This document shows, piece by piece, positions 1 to 8,348 of a stretch of DNA of 33,044 bases (position 1 is its first letter; every line of letters starts with the position of its first letter). The stretch lies in contig JBHHZI010000014.1 in NCBI GenBank assembly GCA_046757965.1, positions 1 to 33,044 on the forward strand, read 5' to 3'. The DNA is from JBHHZI01 sp046757965 (GTDB lineage Bacteria; Acidobacteriota; Polarisedimenticolia; SMYD01). The position numbers and the translations under genes are program-made. The notes beneath the pieces were generated by a model, which saw nothing but the letters and a program-made list of their open reading frames with translations, searched no databases and was not told the DNA's origin.

Positions 1-1510
1 ACCAGGTACCCCCGTTGTCCCTGTGCCGAACCCGGCTCTGGTACATCGTGCCGGACGTGAGGCCGGTCACGGACCACGACGTCAGAGCAATGCTGGTGGC
101 CCCACTTGCCGCCACCGGCGATGAAAAGTCCCCCCCGGCGACGGCCACCTGCCATTCGCTGGCCACATGAATCGCCCCGGGATCAGGATCCGAGAACGCC
201 GACGACTCGAGAACAGCCGAACTCCCGGTGATTGACGACACGGACACGATAGACGGCGTGGCCGGCGGTTCGTTTGTCGTCATACCAACCGTCAACGTGG
301 CCTTCGTCACATTGAACACGTCGAGCACACCTTTTCCCGACCAGGCACCCCACAACACCCGGCCACCGCTCTCCGTCCACTTGGGAACGATGTTCCACCC
401 GAGAGGAAAATCGACGTTGGTGACCCCGGCTGTGGCTCCCCAGGAATCGAAGTAACGAATCGTGGACCAGGGTCCCCACGGGTCGGTTGCCTCGAACACT
501 CCCAGTCCATTCTGATCGGCCGGACCCGTCGCTCCGGTCGTGCTATGAAAAATCGTCAGGATAAAACGTCCCAGTTCGGGAACCCACTGGACGTTGGGCG
601 TGTAGGCGTGCAGGGAATCCCTGAATATCGCAACACGATTCACCTGGGCGCCCGACCACGTCGGAGTGCCCCCGTCGAACACGCCGTCACCATCGGTGTC
701 GGGACCGCTCAGGAACTCCCATCGCTGAAAAACTCCCTGGGTCTTGGCGTCACACACATCCTGTGGCCTCGATGGATCCGGCCGGGGGATCCGCATGATC
801 CACAGGTTGTCTTGATTGCGATCGCCGGTCGCCAGAACATAGATGTAAGTCGGACCGCCCGCATAGTTCTTCCCGAAGTGCACCAGTCCCAGGGGCCAGA
901 ATCCTTCACCCCTCGGGAACAACGTCTTGTTACACTGCGAGAACGTGACGAGACCATCCGTTGAATAGCCGAGGGTGAGACTCCATGAGTTCGCGACGAT
1001 CTTGTCCTGCTGCTGAAGAACGAAAAAAAAGTTGCCATCCACGGCGACCATGCCATCCACCTTGCCCCCGCCGCTCGAACATCCAGCAGGGTCAACATCG
1101 GCATTGTCATCCAGACACCACTCCCGGCGCACCGTATGCTCGCTGATATCCTCGCCCGTGATGGTGCCACCGGCCGCGCCGTCGACGACACTGAACGCGA
1201 ACGACGAGCCCCATTTGCCGCTGAAGCCCCGTCCGTCTCCGAAGGCGGTGTAGAGATCGCGGCCCAACGCGTCGTCCGGCCCCCACGCGATCGGCCATAT
1301 GTCGCCATCTCCGGCCGCCGTGGCTGTCGACCAATCGAAGACGATGTTCGTGAGGTCCGCACTGCACGGGTACGGCGCCGGCGACGCCGGCCCGTCCGAA
1401 CAGGTGGACTGGGCCCTCGCAGGCGCGGCAAACAGGGTGGAGGCCAGCGCCAGACTGAACGCACCGAGCCAGCGCCAGGTCTTCCTGTCCGGTTTCATCA
1501 CCATGTCCAT
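1..1510 (-). CDS. Secreted propeller-like protein with C-terminal fibronectin-III-like domain (partial, C-terminus off window)
   Basis: One frame is open from the ATG at 1510 to the window edge (at least 503 codons; I checked every codon for stops). GAGGA lies four bases upstream of that ATG; ATGs at 1504 and 1498 are alternatives. The N-terminus is a signal peptide ending in Ala-Arg-Ala before Gln-Ser-Thr-Cys, so the protein is exported. The body has propeller-type strands such as GDGDIWPIAWGPDD and LYTAFGDGRGFSGKWG, resembling DUF4185-like or sialidase-fold propellers. A Pro/Thr linker near residue 410 leads to a beta-sandwich resembling a fibronectin type III repeat, with the RVRHRDNGGTW ending common in surface proteins. 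I see no catalytic motif. A role in glycan binding or hydrolysis would be inference only. The C-terminal end, possibly with a sorting or anchor signal, is outside the window. Confidence 0.8.
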   Translation of the reverse strand, partial: MDMVMKPDRKTWRWLGAFSLALASTLFAAPARAQSTCSDGPASPAPYPCSADLTNIVFDWSTATAAGDGDIWPIAWGPDDALGRDLYTAFGDGRGFSGKWGSSFAFSVVDGAAGGTITGEDISEHTVRREWCLDDNADVDPAGCSSGGGKVDGMVAVDGNFFFVLQQQDKIVANSWSLTLGYSTDGLVTFSQCNKTLFPRGEGFWPLGLVHFGKNYAGGPTYIYVLATGDRNQDNLWIMRIPRPDPSRPQDVCDAKTQGVFQRWEFLSGPDTDGDGVFDGGTPTWSGAQVNRVAIFRDSLHAYTPNVQWVPELGRFILTIFHSTTGATGPADQNGLGVFEATDPWGPWSTIRYFDSWGATAGVTNVDFPLGWNIVPKWTESGGRVLWGAWSGKGVLDVFNVTKATLTVGMTTNEPPATPSIVSVSSITGSSAVLESSAFSDPDPGAIHVASEWQVAVAGGDFSSPVAASGATSIALTSWSVTGLTSGTMYQSRVRHRDNGGTW

Positions 1511-1644
1511 GTCGTCCTCGGGCGGGCCCACCTCGAATGGCCCTGAATCCGTGCAATCCCCATACCAGGAAGCACAGCACGTGATCGTGGGCGGTTGAAG
1601 ATCATCGCACGCCTCTCAACGCCGTCGGACAGGCCATATGGTGA

Positions 1645-1670
1645 CCGGCATTACGATCTCGTAACGTCGG
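1645..1670. promoter_or_regulatory. Imperfect 26-bp dyad with perfect TTACGA-TC-TCGTAA core
   Basis: The core at 1651-1664 is a perfect 6+2+6 palindrome, and the flanks CCGGCA/CGTCGG add four more matches, giving 10 of 12 paired positions. It is less GC-rich than its surroundings and lies about 135 bases upstream of the secreted-protein start. It could be an operator for that gene. It is too weakly paired and lacks the T-run expected of a terminator. Confidence 0.35.
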
Positions 1671-1684
1671 ACTGGCATCTCGTC

Positions 1685-1701
1685 CCCGGCCCAGGGCCGG
1701 G
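1685..1701. terminator. GC palindrome downstream of the FkbM gene, possible terminator
   Basis: CCCGGCCC-A-GGGCCGGG is a perfect inverted repeat about 145 bases past the stop of the minus-strand FkbM gene. There is no T-run on either side, so intrinsic termination is uncertain. Confidence 0.2.
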
Positions 1702-1844
1702 CCCGGTGACGATTTCTCAGCACCGGCCCTCTCCGGCGAGTTCCCCGATGATGATATCCGGCTCCGCATGCGATGGTCGCGCGGCATCGACGAGCAACAC
1801 TGCGCCCCGGCCGAGAGTGAATAACCGGGCGTTCGCGTCCAGGA

Positions 1845-2708
1845 TCACCTGGTGAGCTTCCGCGTCGCATAGACGTTGCAGACTCGAGCGGCGCCGGCGG
1901 CATGCTCCAGCAGGTCGACGGGGCGACTGGCCAGGCGCTGGCCGGTGTCGGGATTCACACTCTCCAGTTCATAGCCGAGATTCGCCAGTCTCTCCAGGAA
2001 CGACAACGGATCGTGGCCGACCGCCTCGATCTGTCCGGGCACGAACTCGAATAACATCACCTCCGGACAGAATCCCAGGCCCTCGAACACATCCGGCTCG
2101 CTGCCCTCCACGTCCATCTTGACTAGACGGGGCGTGACCGACCGAGCCGCCAGCAGTTCTCGTCCGGTCTTCATCTCCACGGATACCGAGCGCTTCGTGC
2201 CCTGGAGGTCCGCCACGCTCATGTTTCCTCGATGATCTTCCACCTGATAAAGGGCCACCGTACCGGCGCGCCGGCCCAGGGCATACGGCCAGATCTCCAC
2301 GTTTCGGCATTGATTCGCATCGAGGTTCCGGCGCAACAGCGCCAGGTTTCCGGGATCGGGTTCGACGGCGAACACCTTTCCGCGGTCTCCGACGGCACGG
2401 GACAGGTGCAGCGAGTAGATTCCCACGTTCGCACCAATATCCATGGCCACATCGCCGGCGCGCGCTTCGGAACACAGGACCGTAAGTTCGTGTTTCTCAT
2501 GTCCTCCGTAAAGAATGAGGCGCTTCGAGAGCACCCGTTCCCGGGGGTGGAAACTGATCTGGAACCCGCCGACCTCCACCGTATCCGACCCATGAAGACG
2601 AACGACCAGCACGGCCTGAAGGCGATTCAGGGCCCTTGATCTCGCCAGCGGCGTCCGCCGAAGAAGTCGACTCAGCGAAGCAAACAACTTGATGAGATAC
2701 TGGCGCAT
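1845..2708 (-). CDS. FkbM family SAM-dependent methyltransferase
   Basis: The 287-residue protein has a class I methyltransferase core. The SAM-binding motif I appears as MDIGANVGIYSLHLSRAVG (around residues 87-105), the acidic ribose-binding end of strand 2 as VFAVEPDPGN, and the FkbM signature Val-Lys-Met-Asp-Val-Glu-Gly-Ser-Glu near residue 200. Members of this family O-methylate sugars or polyketides; inside this glycosyltransferase locus a sugar O-methyl transfer is the likely role. The first 35 residues are basic and amphipathic, which may give membrane contact. The ATG lies three bases after the stop of the preceding membrane protein, so the gene is the last of the unit 4914-1845. The exact substrate cannot be read from sequence. 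Confidence 0.88.
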   Translation of the reverse strand: MRQYLIKLFASLSRLLRRTPLARSRALNRLQAVLVVRLHGSDTVEVGGFQISFHPRERVLSKRLILYGGHEKHELTVLCSEARAGDVAMDIGANVGIYSLHLSRAVGDRGKVFAVEPDPGNLALLRRNLDANQCRNVEIWPYALGRRAGTVALYQVEDHRGNMSVADLQGTKRSVSVEMKTGRELLAARSVTPRLVKMDVEGSEPDVFEGLGFCPEVMLFEFVPGQIEAVGHDPLSFLERLANLGYELESVNPDTGQRLASRPVDLLEHAAGAARVCNVYATRKLTR

Positions 2709-2711
2709 GGT

Positions 2712-3764
2712 CTATCCGCGGGAGGCCTGCGAGGACTCAGACGGCCCGGCGGGCTCTTCGGCAGGCGCACCCACGAGCCATCGGGTCACCAGTGTGGCCA
2801 GACATCCTCCGGACAGCACCAGTGCATCAATCACACGACTGCACAGGGACGCCGCGATCGCCTCTTCGGGAAGAATCCCCACCGAGCCGAAGAGATACAT
2901 GTACAGCCCCTCCTTCAATCCGATCGATTCAACCGCGATCGGCAGCCGAGAGAAGAAGCCGATGATCGGCATGATGATGATGATATCGGTTATACGAACA
3001 TCGATGGAAAACGCCTTGGCGAGCAGGAACATGTTGACCATCGGCACCGCCTGCTCACCCAGAGTCATCGAATAGAATCTGACGAACACACCGGTCGATG
3101 GGAGCTGTGTGGTGATGTAAGACGTCGCGGAGGAGATCTTGGTTGCCAGTGGCGTCCAGAGATGCCGTGTCAACGCGGACAGCACTCCGTAGGCCCGACG
3201 ACGAAGAACAAAGACAGGCAGCACCGCGGCAAACATGGACAGCACGACTCCGACAGACAGGAATGCTGCAGATCCTTCGCGAGCACTCAGTGCGAGCAAT
3301 CCGACGGTGGCGAGCAGACCGCTGGCCGCCGCGCCGGTGAATCGCTCCACGGCAACGGAGGCGATCACGTCTCGACGTCGGTCGAGGGTCCCACCGAGAC
3401 CCATCGCGCGGGCGACATCACCGGCCACTTGCCACTGCACCGCCGCACCGAGGATTCCGCCGAGGAAATAGTGGCGAAGTGTCACGCCGAATCGGACGGG
3501 AACACCGGAATTGTGCAGCAGATAGTGCCACTTGCCGGCCATCCAGACCCGGTCGACGACCGTGCTGGCGACCAGGACAACGATCCAGCCCGCTCGAACG
3601 GAGGCCACGACGTCGAGGAACCGACGCCAGTCGACACGACTTGCGAGAAACCCCACGATCAGAAGCGTGAAACCCACGCTGAGAGCAGCCGAGGAGAGTC
3701 GCGATCGCATCATGCCCGCCGGACGGAATCCATCGCCACCACTCGGGTACTCCGGTCCAGACAC
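2712..3764 (-). CDS. YbhN/AglD-like integral membrane protein (lysylphosphatidylglycerol synthase TM family)
   Basis: The 350-residue protein has about eight predicted membrane helices with the LPG-synthase membrane-domain pattern: an N-terminal helix (LSVGFTLLIVGFLASRVDW), then WxLLHNSG and a Arg-His-Tyr-Phe-Leu-Gly-Gly segment, and a late helix containing IIIMPIIGFFSRLPIAVESIGL with the family's Pro-Ile-(A)-xx-G-xx-Glu. The catalytic synthase domain is absent, so this is the stand-alone membrane type often found beside glycosyltransferases, sometimes proposed to move lipid-linked molecules. The GTG at 3764 begins one base after the preceding stop and gives tight coupling, but there is no clear ribosome binding site; the ATG at 3713 would remove 17 non-hydrophobic residues and is a real alternative. 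Confidence 0.8.
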   Translation of the reverse strand: MSGPEYPSGGDGFRPAGMMRSRLSSAALSVGFTLLIVGFLASRVDWRRFLDVVASVRAGWIVVLVASTVVDRVWMAGKWHYLLHNSGVPVRFGVTLRHYFLGGILGAAVQWQVAGDVARAMGLGGTLDRRRDVIASVAVERFTGAAASGLLATVGLLALSAREGSAAFLSVGVVLSMFAAVLPVFVLRRRAYGVLSALTRHLWTPLATKISSATSYITTQLPSTGVFVRFYSMTLGEQAVPMVNMFLLAKAFSIDVRITDIIIIMPIIGFFSRLPIAVESIGLKEGLYMYLFGSVGILPEEAIAASLCSRVIDALVLSGGCLATLVTRWLVGAPAEEPAGPSESSQASRG

Positions 3765-3765
3765 A

Positions 3766-4914
3766 TCATGGATTCGGGCGTCTCATCGATCCGGCGCGCT
3801 CCAGACCCGCGACCACCGTGCGCGCCGTCGCTTGCCAGCTGAAATCCGAGACTCGCTTCAGGCCCCGCTCGATCATCGCCGAGCGTGTCCGCGGATCGGA
3901 CAAGGTCCGCGTCATCTTCTCCGCGAAATCCTCCGGGCTGTCCGGGTCAGCGAGAAGCCCTGCGCCGCCGCTGATCTCCCCACACGCACCGGTCGTGGAC
4001 GCTACCACTGGACAACCGCAGGCCATCGCCTCCACCAGGACGTGCGCGAAACTCTCGTAGTAGGACGGCAGGACGACGAGATCCGCAAGATTGTAGATGA
4101 GAACCATGTCTTCCCTGGAGACAGCTCCGATGAAGACAACCCCGAGCAATTCCTCATCGGTCAAGCCAACGTGCTTGCAGTACTCTCGCACTCTTCTGCC
4201 GGCAATCACCAGCCGCTGCGGGATCCTCGCTCGGCACAGGTTGTAGGCCCGAATCGTTGTCTCCACGTTCTTGCCCGGGAAAAAGGAACTGGATTCCTCG
4301 ATCCCCGGGTGTGTCACCCGGGCGGCGCTGAAGATGAACTGCCCGGGAAGCTTGTATTTTTTTCGGACCGCCGCCAGGCTCTGTTCCTCCCTGATCACGC
4401 GAAACCGCTCATCGGGCGCCGGATACGCAACGACAACGTCCTTGCCATCCAGATTCAGCAGCGGCCGGTTCTGGTCGAGAACGAACTGCGATATGGGAAA
4501 AAGAACCGCTGAACGAGCGCAGTACAATGGCATCATCGTTCGCATGAACAGGGCGTTCCACGCCGGATAATGCTGTCGCCATGTCCACCAGGCCGGTTCG
4601 CGAAGAGACATCGCCACGGGACAGTGAGACACAAGCGGTACGCTGAACTTCGGGTTGAACACGACGTCCGCCTTTTCCCGCCACGCACGGTACGGAACGG
4701 CGACCTGATCCCACAGGAACTTGTGCGGAGACCGTACCAGGAATTCACGCACATTGGCTCGACCCCCGAAACGGCCCATCTCCCCGGGTGTGCGATACAG
4801 CAGGTCGTAGGAGTTCTTCTCGTCCACGTCCAACATGTTCTCGACAAGATGGGTGATGTAGACGTGAAGGCCGCCCGCCTGATCGATCGTTCGCATCATG
4901 ATTGCTATTCTCAT
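3766..4914 (-). CDS. Glycosyltransferase family 4 (GT-B fold)
   Basis: The 382-residue protein is a retaining GT-B enzyme of the mannosyl/glucosyl-transferase type. It starts with MRIAIMMRTIDQAGGLHVY, containing the glycine-rich acceptor loop of GT4 proteins. The donor-binding half has FSAARVTHPG, then RLVIAGRR, and the E-x7-E motif as YESFAHVLVEAMACGCPVV, followed by GGAGLLADPDSPEDFAEKM. It most likely transfers an NDP-sugar residue to a growing glycan or lipid-linked acceptor at the cytoplasmic membrane face. It is the first gene of the 4914-1845 unit and has its own candidate promoter just upstream. The start fits the family; GGTG lies very close to the ATG, so the start at codon 6 or 7 is a lesser option. 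Confidence 0.9.
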   Translation of the reverse strand: MRIAIMMRTIDQAGGLHVYITHLVENMLDVDEKNSYDLLYRTPGEMGRFGGRANVREFLVRSPHKFLWDQVAVPYRAWREKADVVFNPKFSVPLVSHCPVAMSLREPAWWTWRQHYPAWNALFMRTMMPLYCARSAVLFPISQFVLDQNRPLLNLDGKDVVVAYPAPDERFRVIREEQSLAAVRKKYKLPGQFIFSAARVTHPGIEESSSFFPGKNVETTIRAYNLCRARIPQRLVIAGRRVREYCKHVGLTDEELLGVVFIGAVSREDMVLIYNLADLVVLPSYYESFAHVLVEAMACGCPVVASTTGACGEISGGAGLLADPDSPEDFAEKMTRTLSDPRTRSAMIERGLKRVSDFSWQATARTVVAGLERAGSMRRPNP

Positions 4915-4939
4915 TCACCGCCCACCCGTGAAACGGTGG

Positions 4940-4969
4940 ATTCTATCATTTAGGGAATGACCCCAAATG
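4940..4969 (-). promoter_or_regulatory. Candidate extended -10 promoter overlapped by a 23-bp dyad
   Basis: On the minus strand TGATAGAAT (4948-4940) is an extended -10 element, 25 bases before the GT4 ATG at 4914. Directly upstream, 4947-4969 is an inverted repeat with arms CATTTAGGG and CCCCAAATG (8 of 9 paired, five-base spacer). It is AT-rich relative to the rest of the window. A regulator bound to the dyad would cover the spacer and -35 region. No good -35 hexamer is visible, which fits an extended -10 or activator-dependent promoter. Confidence 0.4.
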
Positions 4970-5013
4970 ACATCGGCCTGTGCCCTGTCTTCGCGCGGTG
5001 AGTGCGCAGAGCA

Positions 5014-5058
5014 TCCGGTCCGCTGGATACAGGACAGCAGTGGCGGGTCCGGACCGGA
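5014..5058. repeat. Inverted repeat TCCGGTCCG / CGGACCGGA
   Basis: Perfect nine-base arms at 5014-5022 and 5050-5058 are separated by 27 bases. The right arm overlaps a perfect ten-base palindrome GGTCCGGACC (5046-5055). It lies about 160 bases past the stop of the serine-hydrolase-like gene. It might be a terminator stem with a large loop or a protein site; there is no T-run. Confidence 0.3.
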
Positions 5059-5218
5059 CAGCGCTCGCCTTGATGCCGGCCAGGCATCACCCGGTGTGGC
5101 CGCAGCGCGACCGAGCTGCAAGGCGTGCCCGACCCCGGCAGTCCATGCGCGGTATCCACGGCACGTCTCCACCAGCGCCGGATCGATGGCTACTTCTCGG
5201 CAGGTGAATACGCTTCTC

Positions 5219-6517
5219 TCATTCCGGGTCCTGATCCTGCGCGGGGGCCACCACGGACTCCATGATGGGACGGAAGAGAATGCGGTCGAGTTCCTGCCAT
5301 CTGTCGGTCACGGTGCCACGGTACGGAGACTGCCCGTTCCGCACGACGACGAGGGCTAGACTCGGAATCACCACCACGATTTGCGCGTTCCTCCCGATGG
5401 CGAAGATCGCGTCGGCGGGCAAAGACGTTGCGAGACGGCGCGTGTTGAGAATCCAGCCCAGGCCGGGCACCAGTTCATGGCTGGTGGCGTCGCTGCCGCT
5501 CCCCGCGGCCGGCCCGGAGCGGGGCTCTCGGACCAGCTCCCGCATCTGCGCCGCGCTCACCAGTTGTTGGCCCTCCCACTCGCCGTCATTGATCATCAGC
5601 TGGCCGATCCGGGCTGCGGCTCGGGCCGTGAAACTCCCCCCGCTCCCGCACGCGTAGAGTGTCATTCCCTGCCATTTGTATGACTCCCCGTAGCTCATGC
5701 GCCACGCCGAATCCGGGATCCCCATCGGTCGCGCGATCCGCTCGCGGTACAGAGCCTCGAGATCGTCGGGTGAGGTTCCCTGCAGGGCCACCGTGACCGC
5801 GTACGAGATGACGTAGTAGCCAACACCACTGTAGGAGTATCGCGATCCGGGAGTGAAGATGATGTCCGCGCGATCGAGAGCAAACGCGTATCGGCTGTCC
5901 GCATCCTCGACGTATTGACCTTCCCATGCGGGAATGTCAGGTCGATCGAGATCGAAATTCACGTCCTGAAGACCGGACCGGTGCGATGCGAGCTGTCGGA
6001 TCGTGATCTTCGACCGGACGCGGTCCTCGCGCCATTCCGGGATGTACTGTGCGGCGGGATCCGAGAGACGGATGCGGCCATCGTCGGCTGCGACCGCCAG
6101 GACGAGACCTCCCACGAGCGCCTTCGTCGACGCCGCCGCCGCATGACGCAGATTGGGTCCGTGGTCCATCGAGTACCACTCATAAACCAGTCGACCATTC
6201 CTGATGACGAGAAACGAGCGGGTCCCTCTCTCGGCGAGCGCGTCGCGGAGATCGTCGAGACGTGTGGGGCTCAAGCCTTGCGATCGGGGCGTCGCGATTT
6301 TCCAGCGCACGTTGGGTGTCTGCGAATGCGGAGGCCCCGCAACGAGGTTTCGCCAGCGTGCCCTCACCGAGCGACGCACCCGATGGGCCAGAACAGAATG
6401 TGTCGCCCACGATGCGGCGGGGAGGACCGCGACGAGCATCGCCCCGATCACGATCACCATTCCCTTCCGGGTGGACAGCAAACCGATCATTCTCGACTCA
6501 TGGCGAACACCCTTCAC
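5219..6517 (-). CDS. Beta-lactamase-fold (class C serine hydrolase family) protein lacking the usual catalytic serine
   Basis: The 432-residue protein has an N-terminal membrane or signal segment (VIVIGAMLVAVLPAASWA) and then the class C beta-lactamase/DD-peptidase-like fold: FLVIRNGRLVYEWY, the helix RHAAAASTKALVGG, ITIRQLASHRSGL, FTPGSRYSYSGVGYYV, and a C-terminal FAIGRNAQIVVVIPSLALVVV. In active members the helix carries Ser-x-x-Lys; here Lys132 is preceded by Ala129-Ser130-Thr131, so Ala occupies the nucleophile position. The Tyr-x-Asn motif reads Tyr227-Ser-Tyr229. It may be a non-catalytic or altered enzyme. The GTG start at 6517 has purine-rich sequence next to it; ATG at codon 10 is possible. 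It is the last gene of the 9250-5219 unit. Confidence 0.82.
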   Translation of the reverse strand: MKGVRHESRMIGLLSTRKGMVIVIGAMLVAVLPAASWATHSVLAHRVRRSVRARWRNLVAGPPHSQTPNVRWKIATPRSQGLSPTRLDDLRDALAERGTRSFLVIRNGRLVYEWYSMDHGPNLRHAAAASTKALVGGLVLAVAADDGRIRLSDPAAQYIPEWREDRVRSKITIRQLASHRSGLQDVNFDLDRPDIPAWEGQYVEDADSRYAFALDRADIIFTPGSRYSYSGVGYYVISYAVTVALQGTSPDDLEALYRERIARPMGIPDSAWRMSYGESYKWQGMTLYACGSGGSFTARAAARIGQLMINDGEWEGQQLVSAAQMRELVREPRSGPAAGSGSDATSHELVPGLGWILNTRRLATSLPADAIFAIGRNAQIVVVIPSLALVVVRNGQSPYRGTVTDRWQELDRILFRPIMESVVAPAQDQDPE

Positions 6518-6553
6518 CTCACCGTCCAGACAGCGCCGTCGAACGACGCACGT

Positions 6554-7186
6554 TCACTCGCCCGGTGGGACTTTTCTCGCTCGTCCTTCTGGCTCACGAG
6601 GTGGGTAAATGGCGCCGGGCACGGCAGCGTCCGCGCGGTGGCGACGGGTCATCCGGCGAACGCCGACGACGAGCGGCGACATCAACGCGGCCTCGACAGC
6701 AAGCGCCCTGACATTGTGCCACGACAGCACTCCGCTCAGCCAGGTCCGCAGGCCATCATCCGCATGGGCCGCGTGACTCATTCCCATGAGCACGGGAAAC
6801 GGCGCCTGGAAGGTCGCCGAGGTCAACGGCCACAACAGGGGAATCCCGTACGGAGGTCGGCGGTCGGAACCGGCGATGTCGAGGAGCAGGTGCGAGGTGT
6901 AGGCGGCGAAAACTACGAGAAATATCGGTCCCGGTGGCCTTGACCGGAACGCAGCCACCAGCGCCCCCAGCGTCGCGAGGATGACGGCTGCGGCCAGGCT
7001 GTGGCTGACTCCCTGATGAAAGCGCGCCGGTGTCCCGACCAGTAGGCCCGGCACGATATCCAGATCCGCGGCAAGGGCGGCGGCCACCGCCGCAGCCATG
7101 CGCATCGAGTCGGGCGCCTGTCGAGAACCGGCGGCGAGGAGTCCGACCGCGTAACCGGCCAGGCCGTGTGCCAGGGGGGTCGCCAT
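6554..7186 (-). CDS. Membrane-bound metal-dependent hydrolase-like protein (DUF457/YdjM family)
   Basis: The 210-residue protein starts MATPLAHGLAGYAVGL and continues with ALAADLDIVPGLL and FHQGVSHSLAAAVILATLG, then FAAYTSHLLLDIAG. The conserved His and Asp residues between hydrophobic helices are the mark of the DUF457/YdjM group of inner-membrane metal-dependent hydrolase-like proteins. About five membrane helices are visible, with an arginine-rich cytoplasmic tail. I chose the ATG at 7186, one base after the stop of the upstream GT4, because the open frame upstream only shadows that gene. Its substrate is unknown; in this cluster a lipid or glycolipid substrate is a guess. Confidence 0.78.
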   Translation of the reverse strand: MATPLAHGLAGYAVGLLAAGSRQAPDSMRMAAAVAAALAADLDIVPGLLVGTPARFHQGVSHSLAAAVILATLGALVAAFRSRPPGPIFLVVFAAYTSHLLLDIAGSDRRPPYGIPLLWPLTSATFQAPFPVLMGMSHAAHADDGLRTWLSGVLSWHNVRALAVEAALMSPLVVGVRRMTRRHRADAAVPGAIYPPREPEGRARKVPPGE

Positions 7187-7187
7187 T

Positions 7188-8348
7188 TCAACTGAACTCC
7201 GCGATGGCGTCCTGAAACAGCGATTCGTACATTCGGGCGCATCGGTCCACCGTGAATCGCGCCGCGACCTTCCTGTTGGCCTCGCCCATGCGGCGTCGAC
7301 AGTCGGGATCATCCACGAGCCGGCGGATGGCCTCGCAGAGGTTCCCGGGAGCGCCGGGAGGCACCATGAATCCGGTCGTTGAATCTTCCAGGAATTCCGA
7401 GGCTCCGCTGTTCGTCGCGGCAATGACCGGAAGCCCCTGATGCATACCCTCGAGATAAACCAGCCCGAAGCCCTCGTGGAGCGACGGCATGACGAACACA
7501 TCCGCGCACGCCAGATGACGGATCTTGGCATCTTCATCGACATGACCGAGGAAAGAGACATGGCCCTCGATCCCCAGCTCTCGTGCAAGCGCTTCAAGCC
7601 GGGACCGTTCGGGTCCATCGCCGAGGATCAGCAGGTGAACATCTCGCCGGCCGAGTTGCTGCACCGCACGCAGCAGGCTGGGATGATCCTTGCGGCGAAC
7701 CAGACGGCCCACGCAGATCAGATACACGGCATCCGGTGACAGCCCGAGATCGTCACGGCAGATCTGAGGGGTCGTCACGGCGTCGACTCCCAGCGGGATC
7801 ACCCGGATGTCGCCGGCGGCCCGGTGATACTCCCGGGCCCTGGCGGCGACATCGGAGGAGATGGCCGCCACCCGGTCCGCCTTCCGGATGACCCGGCGGA
7901 CCACCTGTCCCAGCACCGGGTTGCGATGCGGCGAGTACGACTTGGAGGGGTCATAGATGTCCCCGCCGATGAGGGTGAGGACATGCGGCACCCGCGCCGC
8001 GCGCGCCACGTGGACGCCGGTGGGTCCGCTGGGGATGGCGAACCATGTGTTGATGACGTCGTAGGAATGGGATCGGACCAGACGGCGTCCCAGCCAGGCA
8101 CCTGTCGGATAGAACGACAGCATCGATGGGATGGTCGCCACCGCCCGGGCATTGCGGAACCAGACCTTGGACCGGAACACCGTCAGGTCGTCTGGCTGGA
8201 CATGTTCCACGGCCGGGAGATCCCCGGTGCCGGAGGTGAGCACGTGCACGTCATGGCGGCACGCCAGGACACGAGCCACGTCCGCCATGCCCACACCGCC
8301 TCCGCCCCCCAGGGGGGGCCACTCGTAGTTCACCAGCAAGATCTTCAC
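7188..8348 (-). CDS. Glycosyltransferase family 4 (GT-B fold)
   Basis: The protein has 386 residues when started at the GTG at 8348, whose last two bases begin the TGA stop of the preceding gene (GTGA overlap). It opens VKILLVNYEWPPLGGGGGVG with the GT4 glycine-rich loop. The C-terminal half has ICVGRLVRRKDHPSLLRAV with the donor-phosphate Arg/Lys pair, LLILGDGPERSRLEAL, and the E-x7-E motif as HEGFGLVYLEGMHQGLPVIA. The family transfers NDP- or GDP-sugars with retention to glycan or lipid acceptors. A longer frame starting at 8426 exists but its extra residues are the shadow of the upstream gene. It differs clearly from the other GT4 at 3766-4914, so the two probably make different linkages. 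Confidence 0.9.
   Translation of the reverse strand: MKILLVNYEWPPLGGGGGVGMADVARVLACRHDVHVLTSGTGDLPAVEHVQPDDLTVFRSKVWFRNARAVATIPSMLSFYPTGAWLGRRLVRSHSYDVINTWFAIPSGPTGVHVARAARVPHVLTLIGGDIYDPSKSYSPHRNPVLGQVVRRVIRKADRVAAISSDVAARAREYHRAAGDIRVIPLGVDAVTTPQICRDDLGLSPDAVYLICVGRLVRRKDHPSLLRAVQQLGRRDVHLLILGDGPERSRLEALARELGIEGHVSFLGHVDEDAKIRHLACADVFVMPSLHEGFGLVYLEGMHQGLPVIAATNSGASEFLEDSTTGFMVPPGAPGNLCEAIRRLVDDPDCRRRMGEANRKVAARFTVDRCARMYESLFQDAIAEFS

Larger units (their letters stand above)
1511..1844. other. Intergenic region with two palindromes, no gene seen
   Basis: This 334-base gap lies between the end of the FkbM gene and the start of the secreted protein, both on the minus strand. Short ORFs here have no ribosome binding site or protein-like composition. 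It holds two inverted repeats, listed separately. I could not find a convincing -35/-10 pair for the downstream gene. Confidence 0.6.
4915..5218. other. Intergenic region with promoter and inverted repeats, no gene seen
   Basis: This 304-base gap separates two minus-strand units. The short ORFs overlapping it have no family-like sequence. It contains a candidate promoter and dyad at 4940-4969 and an inverted repeat at 5014-5058, listed separately. Confidence 0.6.

Noticed and set aside
4915..5172. 85-codon frame in the gap upstream of the GT4 gene
   Set aside because: No ribosome binding site, no hydrophobic or domain pattern, and it crosses the promoter and inverted repeats.
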